DNA of 36,226 bases from Flavobacterium sp. (GTDB lineage: Bacteria; Bacteroidota; Bacteroidia; Flavobacteriales; Flavobacteriaceae): positions 1 through 36,226 of the forward strand of contig JAHEHJ010000093.1 in NCBI GenBank assembly GCA_024644655.1, written 5' to 3'. The notes below the pieces were generated by a model that was given only the letters and a program-made list of their open reading frames with translations, searched no databases and had not been told where the DNA came from. This document shows positions 17,593 through 27,603 of this stretch, in pieces; the first letter of the stretch is position 1; each line of letters starts with the position of its first letter. The translations under genes and the position numbers were made by a program.

Positions 17593-18186
17593 TTATTTTA
17601 TATTTTTTCGGATGCGACTCATGTGTCGGGAAGAAATACCCAAGAAGGATGCTAAATAATGAAGGGGAACTTCTTGTAGTAATTTAGGTTCTGTGATCCA
17701 CATTTTTTGATACCGCTCTTCCGGTGTCAAGGTGAGTAAATCAATTCGATACTCGTCGATAAGTATGATTTGCTTTTCGATTAAATTATGATAAAACTCT
17801 CGAAAAGTAGCATTGTGGGTGCGTAACTCCTGAAAAGAATTAAAATCAATTACCCATAGTTGGCTTTCCACGAGCGCTTTGATACTTTTTCGCGATGGCG
17901 TTCCATTCAGAAAACTATTTAAGGAAGACGTCACCGAATTTCGCAATGCCAAATAAGTAGTTGTTTCTTCCCCATCTACGGAAAAGGCATGTTGTAATAT
18001 GCCGCTTTCAACAAAACAGAAATAGGAACACACTTGGTGTTCTTCTACTAAGCGTTTGTTTTTAGAAAGAGTAAGCGGCATAAAGCATTCCCCTATTTCA
18101 TGGAGTTGATTTTCCACGCTAGGATTGTTGTCTTTCAAGAAAAGACGGATATAATCAATAAAGGCTTTGTTGCTTTGAGTTTCCAT
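17593..18186 (-). CDS. Crp/Fnr-family transcriptional regulator
   Basis: DNA-binding regulator of 197 residues. The N-terminal two thirds is a cyclic-nucleotide-binding-type beta roll (LVEEHQVCSYFCFVESGILQ, TTYLALRNSVTSS, SRKSIKALVESQLWVID). A long dimerisation helix and a C-terminal winged helix follow, whose recognition part is LHYLASFLGISSRHMSRIRK. No cluster-binding cysteine pattern is visible at the N-terminus, so an Fnr-type oxygen sensor is unlikely. The signal and targets are unknown. It is divergent from the ChaN-MbnP pair, making that pair a possible target by position only. A perfect minus-strand -7 element at 18199-18206 leaves a leader of about 10 bases. Confidence 0.88.
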   Translation of the reverse strand: METQSNKAFIDYIRLFLKDNNPSVENQLHEIGECFMPLTLSKNKRLVEEHQVCSYFCFVESGILQHAFSVDGEETTTYLALRNSVTSSLNSFLNGTPSRKSIKALVESQLWVIDFNSFQELRTHNATFREFYHNLIEKQIILIDEYRIDLLTLTPEERYQKMWITEPKLLQEVPLHYLASFLGISSRHMSRIRKNIK

Positions 18187-18198
18187 AGATATTGATTA

Positions 18199-18206
18199 CA
18201 AAAATA
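18199..18206 (-). promoter_or_regulatory. Possible -7 element of the Crp/Fnr gene
   Basis: Minus strand reads TATTTTTG (TAnnTTTG), 12 bases upstream of the ATG; no -33 TTG is evident. Confidence 0.4.
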
Positions 18207-18268
18207 TTCTTTTTAACTCATATTTTTTTATTTGAGTGATAATGAATATTTTTATACAAATTCACACT

Positions 18269-19120
18269 ATGAAAAAGCGCGTATTATCCCTTTTCTTGCT
18301 TCTACCTTTAGCTCTCATGGCACAAGACAAGCAGGCCTACCAATTGTATTCAAAAAAAGGGCATAAAGTGTCCTATAAAAAATTCTTGCGTGAAGCGGAA
18401 CATGCCGAAGTTATCTTATTTGGCGAATACCACAACAACGCAATTGCCCATTGGTTGGAATTGGAATTGGCCAAAGACCTATCGGATAAGAAAAAAATAG
18501 TAATGGGTGCTGAAATGCTTGAAGCCGATAATCAAAAACAGTTAGACGACTACTTGAAAGGAGAAATAACACAAAAACAATTGGATTCTACTGCCCGTCT
18601 TTGGCCCAATTACAAAACCGATTATAAGCCATTAGTTGACTTTGCCAAAGAAAAAAGCATTGCTTTTTTTGCTACGAATGTACCTAGACGGTATGCTTCC
18701 TTGGTTTCTAAGAAAGGGTTTGAAGCATTAGATAGTTTGAGCACCACCGAAAAAAATTGGATTGCCCCTTTACCTATTGCCTATGACTCCCAATTACCGG
18801 GCTATGTCAACATGATGAAAATGATGGGAGAGCATGCTAGCCCGAATATGCCTAAAGCACAAGCCCTAAAAGACGCCACTATGGCCTATTTTATAACATC
18901 CCATTTGGTGCCCCAAAGTGTATTTCTTCATTACAACGGAAGTTACCACAGTGATGATTTTGAGGGAATATATTGGTATCTACATCAAACCTATCCGGCT
19001 CTTAAAATTATGACCATTGCTACAGTGGAACAAACAGACGTTTATCAATTAATGGAAGAAAATTATACTAAAGCCGACTATATTCTCGTTATAGATGAAG
19101 ATGTAACAAAAACGTATTGA
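18269..19120 (+). CDS. ChaN-like exported protein (putative haem/iron related)
   Basis: ChaN family proteins are iron-regulated and bind haem; the precise role is not established. The ATG at 18269 is preferred over the in-frame GTG at 18236 because it begins a clean signal peptide, MKKRVLSLFLLLPLALMAQ, giving 283 residues. The family core is visible: VILFGEYHNNAIAHWLELEL (about residues 40-60), GAEMLEADNQKQLDDYL, LWPNYKTDYKPLVDFAK and VFLHYNGSYHSDDFEG with conserved histidines. There is no lipobox cysteine, so the mature protein should be periplasmic rather than a lipoprotein. The MbnP-like gene follows after 29 bases and is probably co-transcribed. The divergent neighbour is the Crp/Fnr regulator. 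Confidence 0.85.
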   Translation: MKKRVLSLFLLLPLALMAQDKQAYQLYSKKGHKVSYKKFLREAEHAEVILFGEYHNNAIAHWLELELAKDLSDKKKIVMGAEMLEADNQKQLDDYLKGEITQKQLDSTARLWPNYKTDYKPLVDFAKEKSIAFFATNVPRRYASLVSKKGFEALDSLSTTEKNWIAPLPIAYDSQLPGYVNMMKMMGEHASPNMPKAQALKDATMAYFITSHLVPQSVFLHYNGSYHSDDFEGIYWYLHQTYPALKIMTIATVEQTDVYQLMEENYTKADYILVIDEDVTKTY

Positions 19121-19149
19121 TTTCGTCTTGTCTTATAAAATCCTACTTT

Positions 19150-20013
19150 ATGAAAAAAAGGCTGTATAATTTTCTACTTCTTATCTTACTACTTCCTTTT
19201 GTTTCTTGTACTTCAGAGCACAATGAGCCTATGTTGATAGTCAAGTTTGCCTTTGACCCCAATCAAGTTCGATTGAATAATTTGGGGGAGCCTTCCACTA
19301 TTCCGGTTGGAAATGCTGCCCAAACACCCCAATTCAACAGTATAGGTTCCCATTATATTGAATTGGCACCTACTGCCACAACCCAATTGGGAGAAGGCAC
19401 TATTTTGTATCATGGAGCGGAAACCACAATTGGTGGAGCCAATGCAATTGATTTTAGTAAAGAAAAGATAGTTTCTGAAGGAGCGGTATTTCTAGAAATC
19501 CCTTTAAAACAAGTGATGGCAGGAAATTACGAATGGATTCGCGTCTCATTAGCCTATCAAAATTATCAAATAAATGTACGCAGTCAAGGCGTAGATTATA
19601 CCGGAACCTTAGCCAGTTTTGTAGGCTTTAATACGTATATCAATTCCTTTTCCATTGGGAATACTCTTTTCCCAGTAAATGGCAATAAAGAACAAGGGTA
19701 TTGGGCTTTTGCCTTGAATGACCAACCCTATTCATCCTCTGGACAAGCCCCTGCCAATGCGACAACGGTACCCAACCCATTGCATGCCACTTCAAATATC
19801 CCGTTGAAATCCTGTGTGGTTACCGGAAAATTTGCGACTAACCTAGTTATTACAGGTCATGAGACCAATGACATTACTTTGACCTTGTCCTTGTCCAACA
19901 ATCACAGTTTTGAATGGCATGAAGTACATGCTGATGGCAAATACGAACCCTCTGCTGGTGAAAATGTGGTTGATATGGGAATACGCGGGTTGGTTCCTTC
20001 CTATGTGAAGTAG
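19150..20013 (+). CDS. MbnP-like lipoprotein (putative copper-binding family)
   Basis: Predicted lipoprotein of 287 residues from the ATG at 19150, with signal peptide MKKRLYNFLLLILLLPFVSC and lipid-modified Cys20. The mature protein is a beta-rich domain with the segments LMIVKFAF-like MLIVKFAFDPNQ, GSHYIELAP, FVGFNTYINS and the C-terminal ITLTLSLSNNHSFEWHEV followed by GENVVDMGIRGL. This resembles MbnP-like proteins, related to a periplasmic partner of methanobactin systems; that is recalled similarity, not a search result. No methanobactin precursor or MbnH-type cytochrome gene is next to it. Coupling with the ChaN-like gene suggests a metal- or haem-related role. Confidence 0.7.
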   Translation: MKKRLYNFLLLILLLPFVSCTSEHNEPMLIVKFAFDPNQVRLNNLGEPSTIPVGNAAQTPQFNSIGSHYIELAPTATTQLGEGTILYHGAETTIGGANAIDFSKEKIVSEGAVFLEIPLKQVMAGNYEWIRVSLAYQNYQINVRSQGVDYTGTLASFVGFNTYINSFSIGNTLFPVNGNKEQGYWAFALNDQPYSSSGQAPANATTVPNPLHATSNIPLKSCVVTGKFATNLVITGHETNDITLTLSLSNNHSFEWHEVHADGKYEPSAGENVVDMGIRGLVPSYVK

Positions 20014-20113
20014 AAGTGGGGCGCTATTTTAAGGGCATTTAAAGCATTTAAATCACTGAATATCAACGCCTGTTCTACTCACTTTAAATTCATTATAAAT
20101 TACATCGAAAAGG

Positions 20114-20144
20114 TTGTAGTTAATTGCAAATAGCTGTATTTTTG
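20114..20144 (+). promoter_or_regulatory. Promoter of the sdhCAB operon
   Basis: -33 TTG at 20114-20116, a 20-base spacer and a perfect -7 TATTTTTG at 20137-20144. The leader to the ATG at 20176 is about 27 bases. It excludes an in-frame TTG at 20146 as the start. Confidence 0.75.
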
Positions 20145-20175
20145 TTTGATTTTTTTAAACAAATTATACAAAATT

Positions 20176-21012
20176 ATGGCAAAATCTGCACTTTTAAAGT
20201 CATCTCTTGCAAAGAAATATTGGATGGCTCTTACAGGTTTATTTTTATGCTTGTTTTTAGCGGGTCATTTAGCTGGAAATCTTCAATTAATTTTTAGTGA
20301 TGCATCACATTTCAATCAGTATGCATTGTTTATGACCTCTAATCCGGCGGTAAAAATACTTTCTTACCTCACTTACATTTCTATTTTATTCCATGCGGTT
20401 GATGGGTTTATGTTAACCTATCAAAACGTAAAAGCAAGACCAATAGGTTATGCGAAGAACAACCCTTCGAAAAACAGTAGTTTTTCATCAAGAAACATGG
20501 CGGTATTGGGAACTATCATCTTAGTTTTCATCATCACACACATGGTTAACTTTTGGGCCGTAATGCATTTTGATAAAAAAATGCCATTACAAACGGTTAC
20601 TGTTACTCAAATGGGGATGAAATCAGAGTATTACATTACGACTGATACGGGTAAATTTTTCCCGGCTAACCCAATGCAATTGCAACAAATGGGCATTGAA
20701 TTGAGAAATAGAACTGAGTTCTATAACAAAATGGCTGGTGTAAAAATGGGGGAAGGTTACAAAGATTTATACAAAATCACAGTGGCTTTTTTCAAAGATC
20801 CTAAGTTTGGTTTAATAGCGACCCTATTGTATGTGCTTTCCATGTTTGTATTGGCATTCCACTTATTACATGGGTTCAGCAGTGCGTTTCAATCGATAGG
20901 ATTCAATAACCGATTCACTCCAACGATTAAGAAGTTGGGCGCTGGATTTGCTATTGTAGTTCCTATGTTGTTTGCCATTATTCCTGTTTACATTCACTTT
21001 TTCTTAAAATAA
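20176..21012 (+). CDS. sdhC: Succinate dehydrogenase cytochrome b subunit
   Basis: Membrane anchor and haem/quinone-binding subunit of complex II, 278 residues from the ATG at 20176. It is the single-subunit (fused, five-helix) type known from Bacillus and Bacteroidota, explaining the lack of sdhD. Hydrophobic segments are visible around WMALTGLFLCLFLAGHLAG, the ILSYLTYISILFHAVDGFML region, LGTIILVFIITHMVNFW, LIATLLYVLSMFVLAFHLLH and the C-terminal AIVVPMLFAIIPVYIHFF. Conserved histidines in GHLAGN, LFHAVDG, THMVNFW and FHLLHGFSSAFQSIG are candidate axial haem ligands. It is first in the operon, 18 bases ahead of sdhA. Confidence 0.94.
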   Translation: MAKSALLKSSLAKKYWMALTGLFLCLFLAGHLAGNLQLIFSDASHFNQYALFMTSNPAVKILSYLTYISILFHAVDGFMLTYQNVKARPIGYAKNNPSKNSSFSSRNMAVLGTIILVFIITHMVNFWAVMHFDKKMPLQTVTVTQMGMKSEYYITTDTGKFFPANPMQLQQMGIELRNRTEFYNKMAGVKMGEGYKDLYKITVAFFKDPKFGLIATLLYVLSMFVLAFHLLHGFSSAFQSIGFNNRFTPTIKKLGAGFAIVVPMLFAIIPVYIHFFLK

Positions 21013-21030
21013 TCAACATCAGACTATATT

Positions 21031-23040
21031 ATGAAGTTAGATTCTAAAATACCAGGAGGTCCTATTTCACAGAAGTGGACTGATTATAAAGACCATTTAA
21101 AATTGGTTGCTCCGAATAACCGCCCTAAAATTGATATTATTGTTGTTGGAACTGGTTTGGCTGGAGCATCGGCTGCCGCTTCACTTGGGGAAATGGGTTA
21201 TAATGTAAAAGCTTTTTGTTTTCAAGATTCACCACGTCGTGCTCACTCGATTGCAGCACAAGGGGGAATCAATGCCGCAAAAAATTATCAAAATGACGGG
21301 GATAGTACTTATCGTTTGTTTTATGACACCATCAAAGGTGGTGATTATAGAGCGCGTGAGGCAAATGTGCACCGTTTAGCTGAAGTTTCTGGAAACATCA
21401 TTGATCAATGTGTGGCACAAGGTGTTCCTTTTGCTCGTGACTATGGTGGATTATTAGATAACCGTTCGTTTGGTGGTACTCAAGTACAACGTACTTTTTA
21501 TGCTGCTGGACAAACAGGACAACAATTATTATTAGGAGCCTATTCTGCTTTATCGCGCCAAATTGGATTGGGACGTGTTGAAATGTTCAACCGCCATGAG
21601 ATGTTGGATTTGGTAAAAGTAGACGGAAAAGCTCGTGGAATTATTGCCCGTGACTTAGTTACTGGTGAAATCGAAAGACATTCAGCTCATGCTGTAATCA
21701 TTGCAACTGGAGGATATGGAAATGTGTATTTCCTTTCTACCAATGCCATGGGAAGTAACGTTACGGCAGGTTGGAAAGTTCACAAACAAGGAGCGGCTTT
21801 TGCCAACCCATGTTATGTTCAAATTCACCCTACATGTATCCCAGTACACGGAACCAATCAATCAAAATTAACATTGATGTCAGAGTCATTGCGTAATTCG
21901 GGTCGTATTTGGGTTCCTAAGAAAAAAGAAGATGCTGAAGCAATTCGTGCAGGTAAATTAAAACCAACCCAAATTGCAGAAGCAGATAGAGATTACTATT
22001 TAGAGCGTCGTTATCCTGCTTTTGGTAATTTAGTTCCTCGTGATGTTGCTTCTAGAGCTGCTAAAGAGCGTTGTGATGCAGGATTTGGTATTGAAGCGAA
22101 TGACACCAACGAAGGAGTTTATTTAGATTTCTCTACAGAGATTCAAAACAAAGGGAAACAAGCAGCTTATGCTAAAGGGAATCACCACCCATCAGCAGAA
22201 GAAATTACGGCTCTTGGAAAACAATGGTTAGAAGAAAAATATGGTAACTTATTTACCATGTATCAAAAAATTACGGATGAGAATCCATACGAAACTCCAA
22301 TGAAAATTTACCCTGCTGTTCACTATACTATGGGCGGTGTTTGGGTTGACTATAATTTACAATCAACAATTCCTGGTTGTTTCGTAGCTGGGGAAGCTAA
22401 TTTCTCTGATCACGGAGCTAACCGTCTAGGAGCTTCTGCCTTGATGCAAGGTTTAGCAGATGGTTATTTCGTATTACCGTATACTGTTTCTGATTATTTA
22501 GCAGATGACATTCGTACTGGTAAAATCTCGACAGAATCGGCAGAATTTGACGAAGCAGAGAAACGAGTAAAAGATTCTATCAATTTCTTTATGAACAATG
22601 ACGGTACTAAAACCGTAGATCATTTCCACAAACGTTTGGGATTGATTATGTGGAATAAAGTAGGTATGGGTAGAAACGAACAAGGCCTAAAAGAAGCTAT
22701 AGCTGAAATTGCGGCTTTAAAAGACGAATTCTACAAAGACGTTTTTGTACCTGGAAGTGCAGATGAATTGAATCCAGAATTAGAGAAAGCACTACGTGTG
22801 GCCGACTTTATTGAATTGGGTCAATTGATGGCTATGGATGGATTACAACGTAAAGAATCTTGTGGTGGACACTTTAGAGAAGAGTATCAGGATGCCGAAG
22901 GAGAAACACTTCGTGATGATGAAAACTTCAAATTTGTGGGTGCATGGGAATATAAAGGAGATGACATCAGCAAAGAAGAGCTTCACAAAGAAGAATTGAA
23001 ATACGAGTTTATTAAAATAGCCGCTAGAAATTACAAATAA
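21031..23040 (+). CDS. sdhA: Succinate dehydrogenase/fumarate reductase flavoprotein subunit
   Basis: Oxidises succinate to fumarate with covalently bound FAD; peripheral subunit on the cytoplasmic face of the inner membrane. The 669-residue length is typical of the Bacteroidota type. Visible motifs are the dinucleotide fold [20 protein letters not shown], His72 in [15 protein letters not shown] (site of covalent FAD attachment by family knowledge), [12 protein letters not shown], and the C-terminal [20 protein letters not shown]. It sits 18 bases after sdhC and 7 bases before sdhB. Confidence 0.97.
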   Translation: MKLDSKIPGGPISQKWTDYKDHLKLVAPNNRPKIDIIVVGTGLAGASAAASLGEMGYNVKAFCFQDSPRRAHSIAAQGGINAAKNYQNDGDSTYRLFYDTIKGGDYRAREANVHRLAEVSGNIIDQCVAQGVPFARDYGGLLDNRSFGGTQVQRTFYAAGQTGQQLLLGAYSALSRQIGLGRVEMFNRHEMLDLVKVDGKARGIIARDLVTGEIERHSAHAVIIATGGYGNVYFLSTNAMGSNVTAGWKVHKQGAAFANPCYVQIHPTCIPVHGTNQSKLTLMSESLRNSGRIWVPKKKEDAEAIRAGKLKPTQIAEADRDYYLERRYPAFGNLVPRDVASRAAKERCDAGFGIEANDTNEGVYLDFSTEIQNKGKQAAYAKGNHHPSAEEITALGKQWLEEKYGNLFTMYQKITDENPYETPMKIYPAVHYTMGGVWVDYNLQSTIPGCFVAGEANFSDHGANRLGASALMQGLADGYFVLPYTVSDYLADDIRTGKISTESAEFDEAEKRVKDSINFFMNNDGTKTVDHFHKRLGLIMWNKVGMGRNEQGLKEAIAEIAALKDEFYKDVFVPGSADELNPELEKALRVADFIELGQLMAMDGLQRKESCGGHFREEYQDAEGETLRDDENFKFVGAWEYKGDDISKEELHKEELKYEFIKIAARNYK

Positions 23041-23047
23041 TATCATT

Positions 23048-23809
23048 ATGTCTTCAGCAAAAAATATCAATATAAACCTTAAAATTTGGCGTCAAAAAAA
23101 TGCTAAATCAAAAGGAAGCATGGAAACTTATAAATTAGATAATGTTTCTACTGCTAGTTCGTTTTTGGAAATGTTAGACCAATTGAACGAACAATTAGTA
23201 AACGAAAGAAAAGAGCCTATTGCTTTTGACCACGATTGTCGCGAAGGAATTTGCGGAATGTGTTCCTTGTATATCAATGGTAGAGCTCATGGACCAGACA
23301 CAGGTATCACTACTTGTCAGTTGCACATGCGTATGTTCAACGATGGAGATACTATATATGTAGAACCATGGAGAAGTAGAGCGTTTCCAGTTATCAAAGA
23401 TTTAGTTGTGGATAGAACGGCATTAGACCGTATCCAACAAGCAGGAGGGTTTGTTTCTGTAAACACTTCTGGTAATACAATTGATGCGAATACGATTCCA
23501 GTTCCTAAAGACGATGCTGATAAATCATTTGAAGCAGCAGCTTGTATTGGTTGTGGAGCTTGTGTAGCTACTTGTAAAAATGGTTCTGCTATGTTATTTG
23601 TAGGAGCTAAAGTATCGCAATATGCCTTATTACCACAAGGAAAAGTAGAAGCTACAAACCGTGTTTTAAACATGGTTCGTCAAATGGACGAAGAAGGATT
23701 TGGTAACTGTACCAATACCGGAGCTTGTGAAGTGGAATGTCCTAAGGGAATTTCATTGGAGAATATTGCACGTATGAACCGTGAGTATTTAAAAGCTAGT
23801 TTGAAATAA
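23048..23809 (+). CDS. sdhB: Succinate dehydrogenase iron-sulfur subunit
   Basis: Transfers electrons from the flavoprotein to the quinone site, 253 residues. All three cluster motifs are complete: Cys64, Cys69, Cys72 and Cys90 for the 2Fe-2S cluster ([13 protein letters not shown]); Cys166, Cys169 and Cys172 with Cys231 for the 4Fe-4S cluster (CIGCGAC); and Cys176, Cys221 and Cys227 for the 3Fe-4S cluster ([14 protein letters not shown]). It is the last gene of sdhCAB and is followed by a strong terminator. Confidence 0.97.
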   Translation: MSSAKNININLKIWRQKNAKSKGSMETYKLDNVSTASSFLEMLDQLNEQLVNERKEPIAFDHDCREGICGMCSLYINGRAHGPDTGITTCQLHMRMFNDGDTIYVEPWRSRAFPVIKDLVVDRTALDRIQQAGGFVSVNTSGNTIDANTIPVPKDDADKSFEAAACIGCGACVATCKNGSAMLFVGAKVSQYALLPQGKVEATNRVLNMVRQMDEEGFGNCTNTGACEVECPKGISLENIARMNREYLKASLK

Positions 23810-23830
23810 TTCTTTTAAACCTTAAATACC

Positions 23831-23867
23831 AACCCTGATAGAGTACATCACTTTATCAGGGTTTTTT
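23831..23867 (+). terminator. Terminator of sdhCAB
   Basis: Perfect 10-base stem AACCCTGATA / TATCAGGGTT, 13-base loop, then a T run; 21 bases after the sdhB stop. Confidence 0.92.
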
Positions 23868-23923
23868 ATTTCTAGAAATAACTACGGAATCATGTTTTTT
23901 ATTCAAATGAAGAATCCTTTTTT

Positions 23924-23931
23924 TACCTTTG
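23924..23931 (+). promoter_or_regulatory. -7 element of the GH92 gene
   Basis: TACCTTTG matches TAnnTTTG, about 20 bases upstream of the GTG start. No -33 TTG is visible, which may mean an activator is needed. Confidence 0.45.
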
Positions 23932-23950
23932 GTAATCAACAACCCATGCT

Positions 23951-26782
23951 GTGAAAAAAATTATTTATACTCTATGCTTACTTATAGTAGGCCAAACCTA
24001 TAGTCAACAACAGTACCATTCGTATGTTAATCCTATGATAGGAACGGGCGGTCATGGTCATACCTACCCAGGAGCTACTGTCCCTTTTGGAATGGTACAA
24101 CTTTCACCGGATACTCGCATTGATGGGAGTTGGGATGGCTGTTCAGGCTATCATTATGACGACAAGGTTATTTATGGCTTTTCCCATACCCATTTGAACG
24201 GTACGGGATGTACGGATTATGGGGACATCATGTTAATGCCTACCATGGGTAAAGGGAAAATTCTAAGTTCAGCCTTTTATGCATCCCCTTTTTCGCATGC
24301 GAATGAAAAAGCAACTGCCGGTTTTTATTCGGTGAAACTAGACAAGCATAATATTGATGTCCGATTAACCACTTCCACACGTGTGGGCTTCCATGAATAT
24401 ACCTTTAATCAAAGTGGTGAGGCAGAAATTGTCTTAGACTTGAACCATAGGGATAAGTTGTTGTATGGTGAAATTAGAATCATAGATGAAAAGACAATAG
24501 AAGTATTGCGAAGAAGTGAGGCTTGGGCTAAAGATCAATATGTATATGCCCGAATTGAATTCAACGTCCCTATGCAGGTTTTTGGTCATGGAAATCAAAC
24601 TCAATCCGAAAAACTGTATACCGGTACTGAGGTAGCCGCCTATTTTACCAAAAAAGTAACTAAAGGAGAAAAGATATTGGTGAAAGTTTCTCTTTCCCCT
24701 ACTGGATATGAAGGAGCCCAATTAAATAGTTCAGAAATCAAAGATTGGAATTTTGAGAGAGTCAAAAAAGAGGCCGAGCAACTATGGGATTCCCAATTAT
24801 CAAAAATTGAAATTAGCGAAAGTAATAAGGACAAATTAGCCATTTTCTATACTGCATTATACCATACAATGGTTCAACCTAATATTGCGCAGGACATCGA
24901 TGGAAAATACCGTGGTAGAGACAATCAAATACATCAAGCCGAAGGCTTTGATTATTATTCGGTATTCTCACTTTGGGATACGTTTCGAGCGGCACATCCT
25001 TTGTACACCTTGATTGACAAGAAGCGAACGGCAGATTTCATCAATACCTTTTTGAAACAATACGAACAAGGCGGTAGACTGCCCGTTTGGGAATTGGCAT
25101 CCAATGAAACCGATTGTATGATAGGCTATCATTCGGTATCTGTTATGGCTGATGCTATGGCTAAAGGCATTACCGGTTTTGATTATGAAAAAGCGTTTGA
25201 AGCCGCCAAACATTCGGCTATGTTGGATCATTTAGGGCTAGAAGCCTATAAAAAACAAGGTTTTATTTCGATGGACGACGAACATGAAAGTGTGTCAAAA
25301 ACCTTAGAATATGCTTATGATGATTGGTGTATTGCTCAAATGGCTCAGCTATTAAACAAAAAAGAAGACTATGATTATTTCATGAAACGGTCTCAGAGTT
25401 GGAAGAATGTCTTTGATTGGAATACCGGTTTTATGCGTCCAAAGAAAAATGGAGGTTGGGACAAACCCTTTGACCCGAAAGAAATCAATAATAATTTTAC
25501 TGAAGGCAATTCGTGGCAATACTCCTTTTTTGTTCCCCAAGATATTGACGGCATGATACAAGCTTATGGAGGTGATGCTAAATTTGAGGCCAAATTGGAT
25601 GAACTGTTCAACAGTGAAAGTAAAACTACAGGACGTGAACAAGCCGATGTAACCGGATTGATTGGTCAATATGCTCACGGTAATGAACCGAGTCACCACA
25701 TGGCCTATTTGTATAATTATGTGGGTAAACCCGAAAAGACAGTAGAAAAAGTACATTTTATTTTAGATAATTTCTATAAAAATGCTCCTGAAGGGTTAAT
25801 TGGTAATGAAGATTGCGGACAAATGAGTGCTTGGTATGTATTGAGTTCAATGGGGATTTATGCGGTGACACCGGGAACCGGAGAATGGACGACTATAAAA
25901 CCCTATTTTAAAAAGGTTAAAGTCAAATTAGAAAACAAGACTTCTCAAGAAATTACAACAGAAAATAATTTAAATCGTATGGCGCATTTCGGATTTGATA
26001 ATCCTGTAATTGCAAATAACGATGTGATGTATGAAATAATAATTCCAGTTCCAGTGATAAACGCTTCTAGTAAATCATTTAAGGACAAACTTATTATTTC
26101 TATGGAAACAGATAACTTCGATAAAAATTACAGACCTAATTTAATTAAATATAAAATCGAAGAGGAAGGTCAAAATAATTCAGAATTTAAAGTGTATAGT
26201 CAGTCTTTTGAAATAAATAAAACATCAACAGTAACTGCTTATTCGGTATGTACTCTAGAAGCTGGTTTAGGAGGAAGTCAAAAAGTTTCCGCAACCTATT
26301 TCAAAAAACCAAACAATTACACCATCGACATCAAATCAACCTACAATCCGCAATACCATGCTGGAGGACCGGAAGGACTAATAGATGGAATCTATGGCAC
26401 TGAAAACTGGCGTAAAGGCGATTGGCAAGGCTATCAAGGGCAGGATTTTGAAGCGGTTGTTGATTTGCAATCTGAGAAAACGGTAACCGAATTTAATGCA
26501 CGGTTCTTGCAAGATTCTCGTTCTTGGATATTGATGCCCACCCAAGTTGACTATTATATTTCTAGCGATAATATCACCTTTACTTTAGCAGGAAGCACAG
26601 CAAACACTTTAGATCCAAAGGAAACAGAAAACCACATAGTGAATTTTAGGTATTTACCAACAATTCCTATCCAAACGAGATATGTAAAGGTAAAAGCCCA
26701 TAACTTTGGAACACTTCCCGAATGGCATCAAGGAGCTGGAGGGGAAGCTTTTATTTTTGTGGATGAAATCACTATTAAATAA
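23951..26782 (+). CDS. GH92 family glycosidase, alpha-mannosidase type, with C-terminal discoidin-like domain
   Basis: Exported calcium-dependent exo-alpha-mannosidase family enzyme, 943 residues, acting on mannose-rich glycans by family knowledge. A GTG start gives the signal peptide MKKIIYTLCLLIVGQTYSQ. The GH92 N-terminal beta domain begins with VNPMIGTGGHGHTYPGATVP and FGMVQLSPDT. The catalytic barrel includes YYSVFSLWDTFRAAHPLYTL, a GREQADVTGLIGQYAHGNEP stretch and GNEDCGQMSAWYVLSSMGIY (Glu620 in the conserved acidic position). After residue 700 comes a linker domain, and residues about 795-943 look like an F5/8-type C (discoidin) module. No lipobox or type-9 sorting domain is seen, so a periplasmic location is most likely. 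No SusC/SusD pair or other glycosidase is adjacent. Confidence 0.93.
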   Translation: MKKIIYTLCLLIVGQTYSQQQYHSYVNPMIGTGGHGHTYPGATVPFGMVQLSPDTRIDGSWDGCSGYHYDDKVIYGFSHTHLNGTGCTDYGDIMLMPTMGKGKILSSAFYASPFSHANEKATAGFYSVKLDKHNIDVRLTTSTRVGFHEYTFNQSGEAEIVLDLNHRDKLLYGEIRIIDEKTIEVLRRSEAWAKDQYVYARIEFNVPMQVFGHGNQTQSEKLYTGTEVAAYFTKKVTKGEKILVKVSLSPTGYEGAQLNSSEIKDWNFERVKKEAEQLWDSQLSKIEISESNKDKLAIFYTALYHTMVQPNIAQDIDGKYRGRDNQIHQAEGFDYYSVFSLWDTFRAAHPLYTLIDKKRTADFINTFLKQYEQGGRLPVWELASNETDCMIGYHSVSVMADAMAKGITGFDYEKAFEAAKHSAMLDHLGLEAYKKQGFISMDDEHESVSKTLEYAYDDWCIAQMAQLLNKKEDYDYFMKRSQSWKNVFDWNTGFMRPKKNGGWDKPFDPKEINNNFTEGNSWQYSFFVPQDIDGMIQAYGGDAKFEAKLDELFNSESKTTGREQADVTGLIGQYAHGNEPSHHMAYLYNYVGKPEKTVEKVHFILDNFYKNAPEGLIGNEDCGQMSAWYVLSSMGIYAVTPGTGEWTTIKPYFKKVKVKLENKTSQEITTENNLNRMAHFGFDNPVIANNDVMYEIIIPVPVINASSKSFKDKLIISMETDNFDKNYRPNLIKYKIEEEGQNNSEFKVYSQSFEINKTSTVTAYSVCTLEAGLGGSQKVSATYFKKPNNYTIDIKSTYNPQYHAGGPEGLIDGIYGTENWRKGDWQGYQGQDFEAVVDLQSEKTVTEFNARFLQDSRSWILMPTQVDYYISSDNITFTLAGSTANTLDPKETENHIVNFRYLPTIPIQTRYVKVKAHNFGTLPEWHQGAGGEAFIFVDEITIK

Positions 26783-26838
26783 AGGACAAGACTCTACTAG
26801 TGATTCCAGATTTTGAAAATATTAATACCTATACTGCC

Positions 26839-27603
26839 ATGAAAATCGCCTTAGTACAAACTACGTTAGCTTGGGAAAACCCAACGGAAAACCGCAGTCA
26901 TTTGGCCCAAAAAATCAATGGTTTTTTGGAAGAGGTGGATTTAATTGTGCTCCCTGAAATGTTTTCTTCCGGATTTACAATGCATCCCGAACTGGTTGCC
27001 GAATCAATGGCGGGTGACACTGTTTCCTGGATGCAGCATATTGCCCATTCCAAAAAAAGTGCCGTACTGGGAAGTTTAGTTATCAAAGAAGAGCAAAACT
27101 ATTACAATCGATTGCTTTTTGTATTTCCAGATGGCAATATCCAGACGTATGACAAACGGCATTTGTTTACGTTGGCCGGAGAAGACAAGGTATATAAAGC
27201 GGGAAAGGATAAATTGATAATAACCTACAAAGGATGGAAGATTTGTCCGTTAATTTGTTATGATTTGCGATTCCCGGTTTTTGCTCGAAATGTAGAAAAC
27301 TATGATCTATTAATTTATGTAGCAAATTGGCCCAAAGTTCGAATCAATGCTTGGGATATCTTATTAAAAGCGCGCGCTGTAGAAAACCAATGTTATACCC
27401 TTGGCGTGAATAGAATTGGCACTGATTTCAACCAACTGGATTATACGGGTCATTCACAAGTGGTAGATTATTTGGGGAATTTTGTACTAGAACCCCAAGA
27501 AACAGAAGGTGTATTTATAGTTACACTGGATGCAGAAAAAATGGTAGAAACCCGAAATAAATTGGCTTTTTTAAACGATAAAGATACCTTTACCCTTACT
27601 TAG
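26839..27603 (+). CDS. Omega-amidase / nitrilase-superfamily amidohydrolase
   Basis: Carbon-nitrogen hydrolase of 254 residues from the ATG at 26839. The upstream in-frame GTG at 26800 would add 13 residues outside the fold. The Glu-Lys-Cys triad is complete: Glu40 in VLPEMFSSGF, Lys106 in YDKRHLF and Cys140 in LICYDLRFP. The order and spacing fit the YafV/omega-amidase branch, which hydrolyses alpha-ketoglutaramate or alpha-ketosuccinamate (metabolite repair); substrate assignment is by family resemblance. Its 3' end overlaps the convergent Ig-like lipoprotein gene by 8 bases, with no terminator between them. Confidence 0.9.
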   Translation: MKIALVQTTLAWENPTENRSHLAQKINGFLEEVDLIVLPEMFSSGFTMHPELVAESMAGDTVSWMQHIAHSKKSAVLGSLVIKEEQNYYNRLLFVFPDGNIQTYDKRHLFTLAGEDKVYKAGKDKLIITYKGWKICPLICYDLRFPVFARNVENYDLLIYVANWPKVRINAWDILLKARAVENQCYTLGVNRIGTDFNQLDYTGHSQVVDYLGNFVLEPQETEGVFIVTLDAEKMVETRNKLAFLNDKDTFTLT

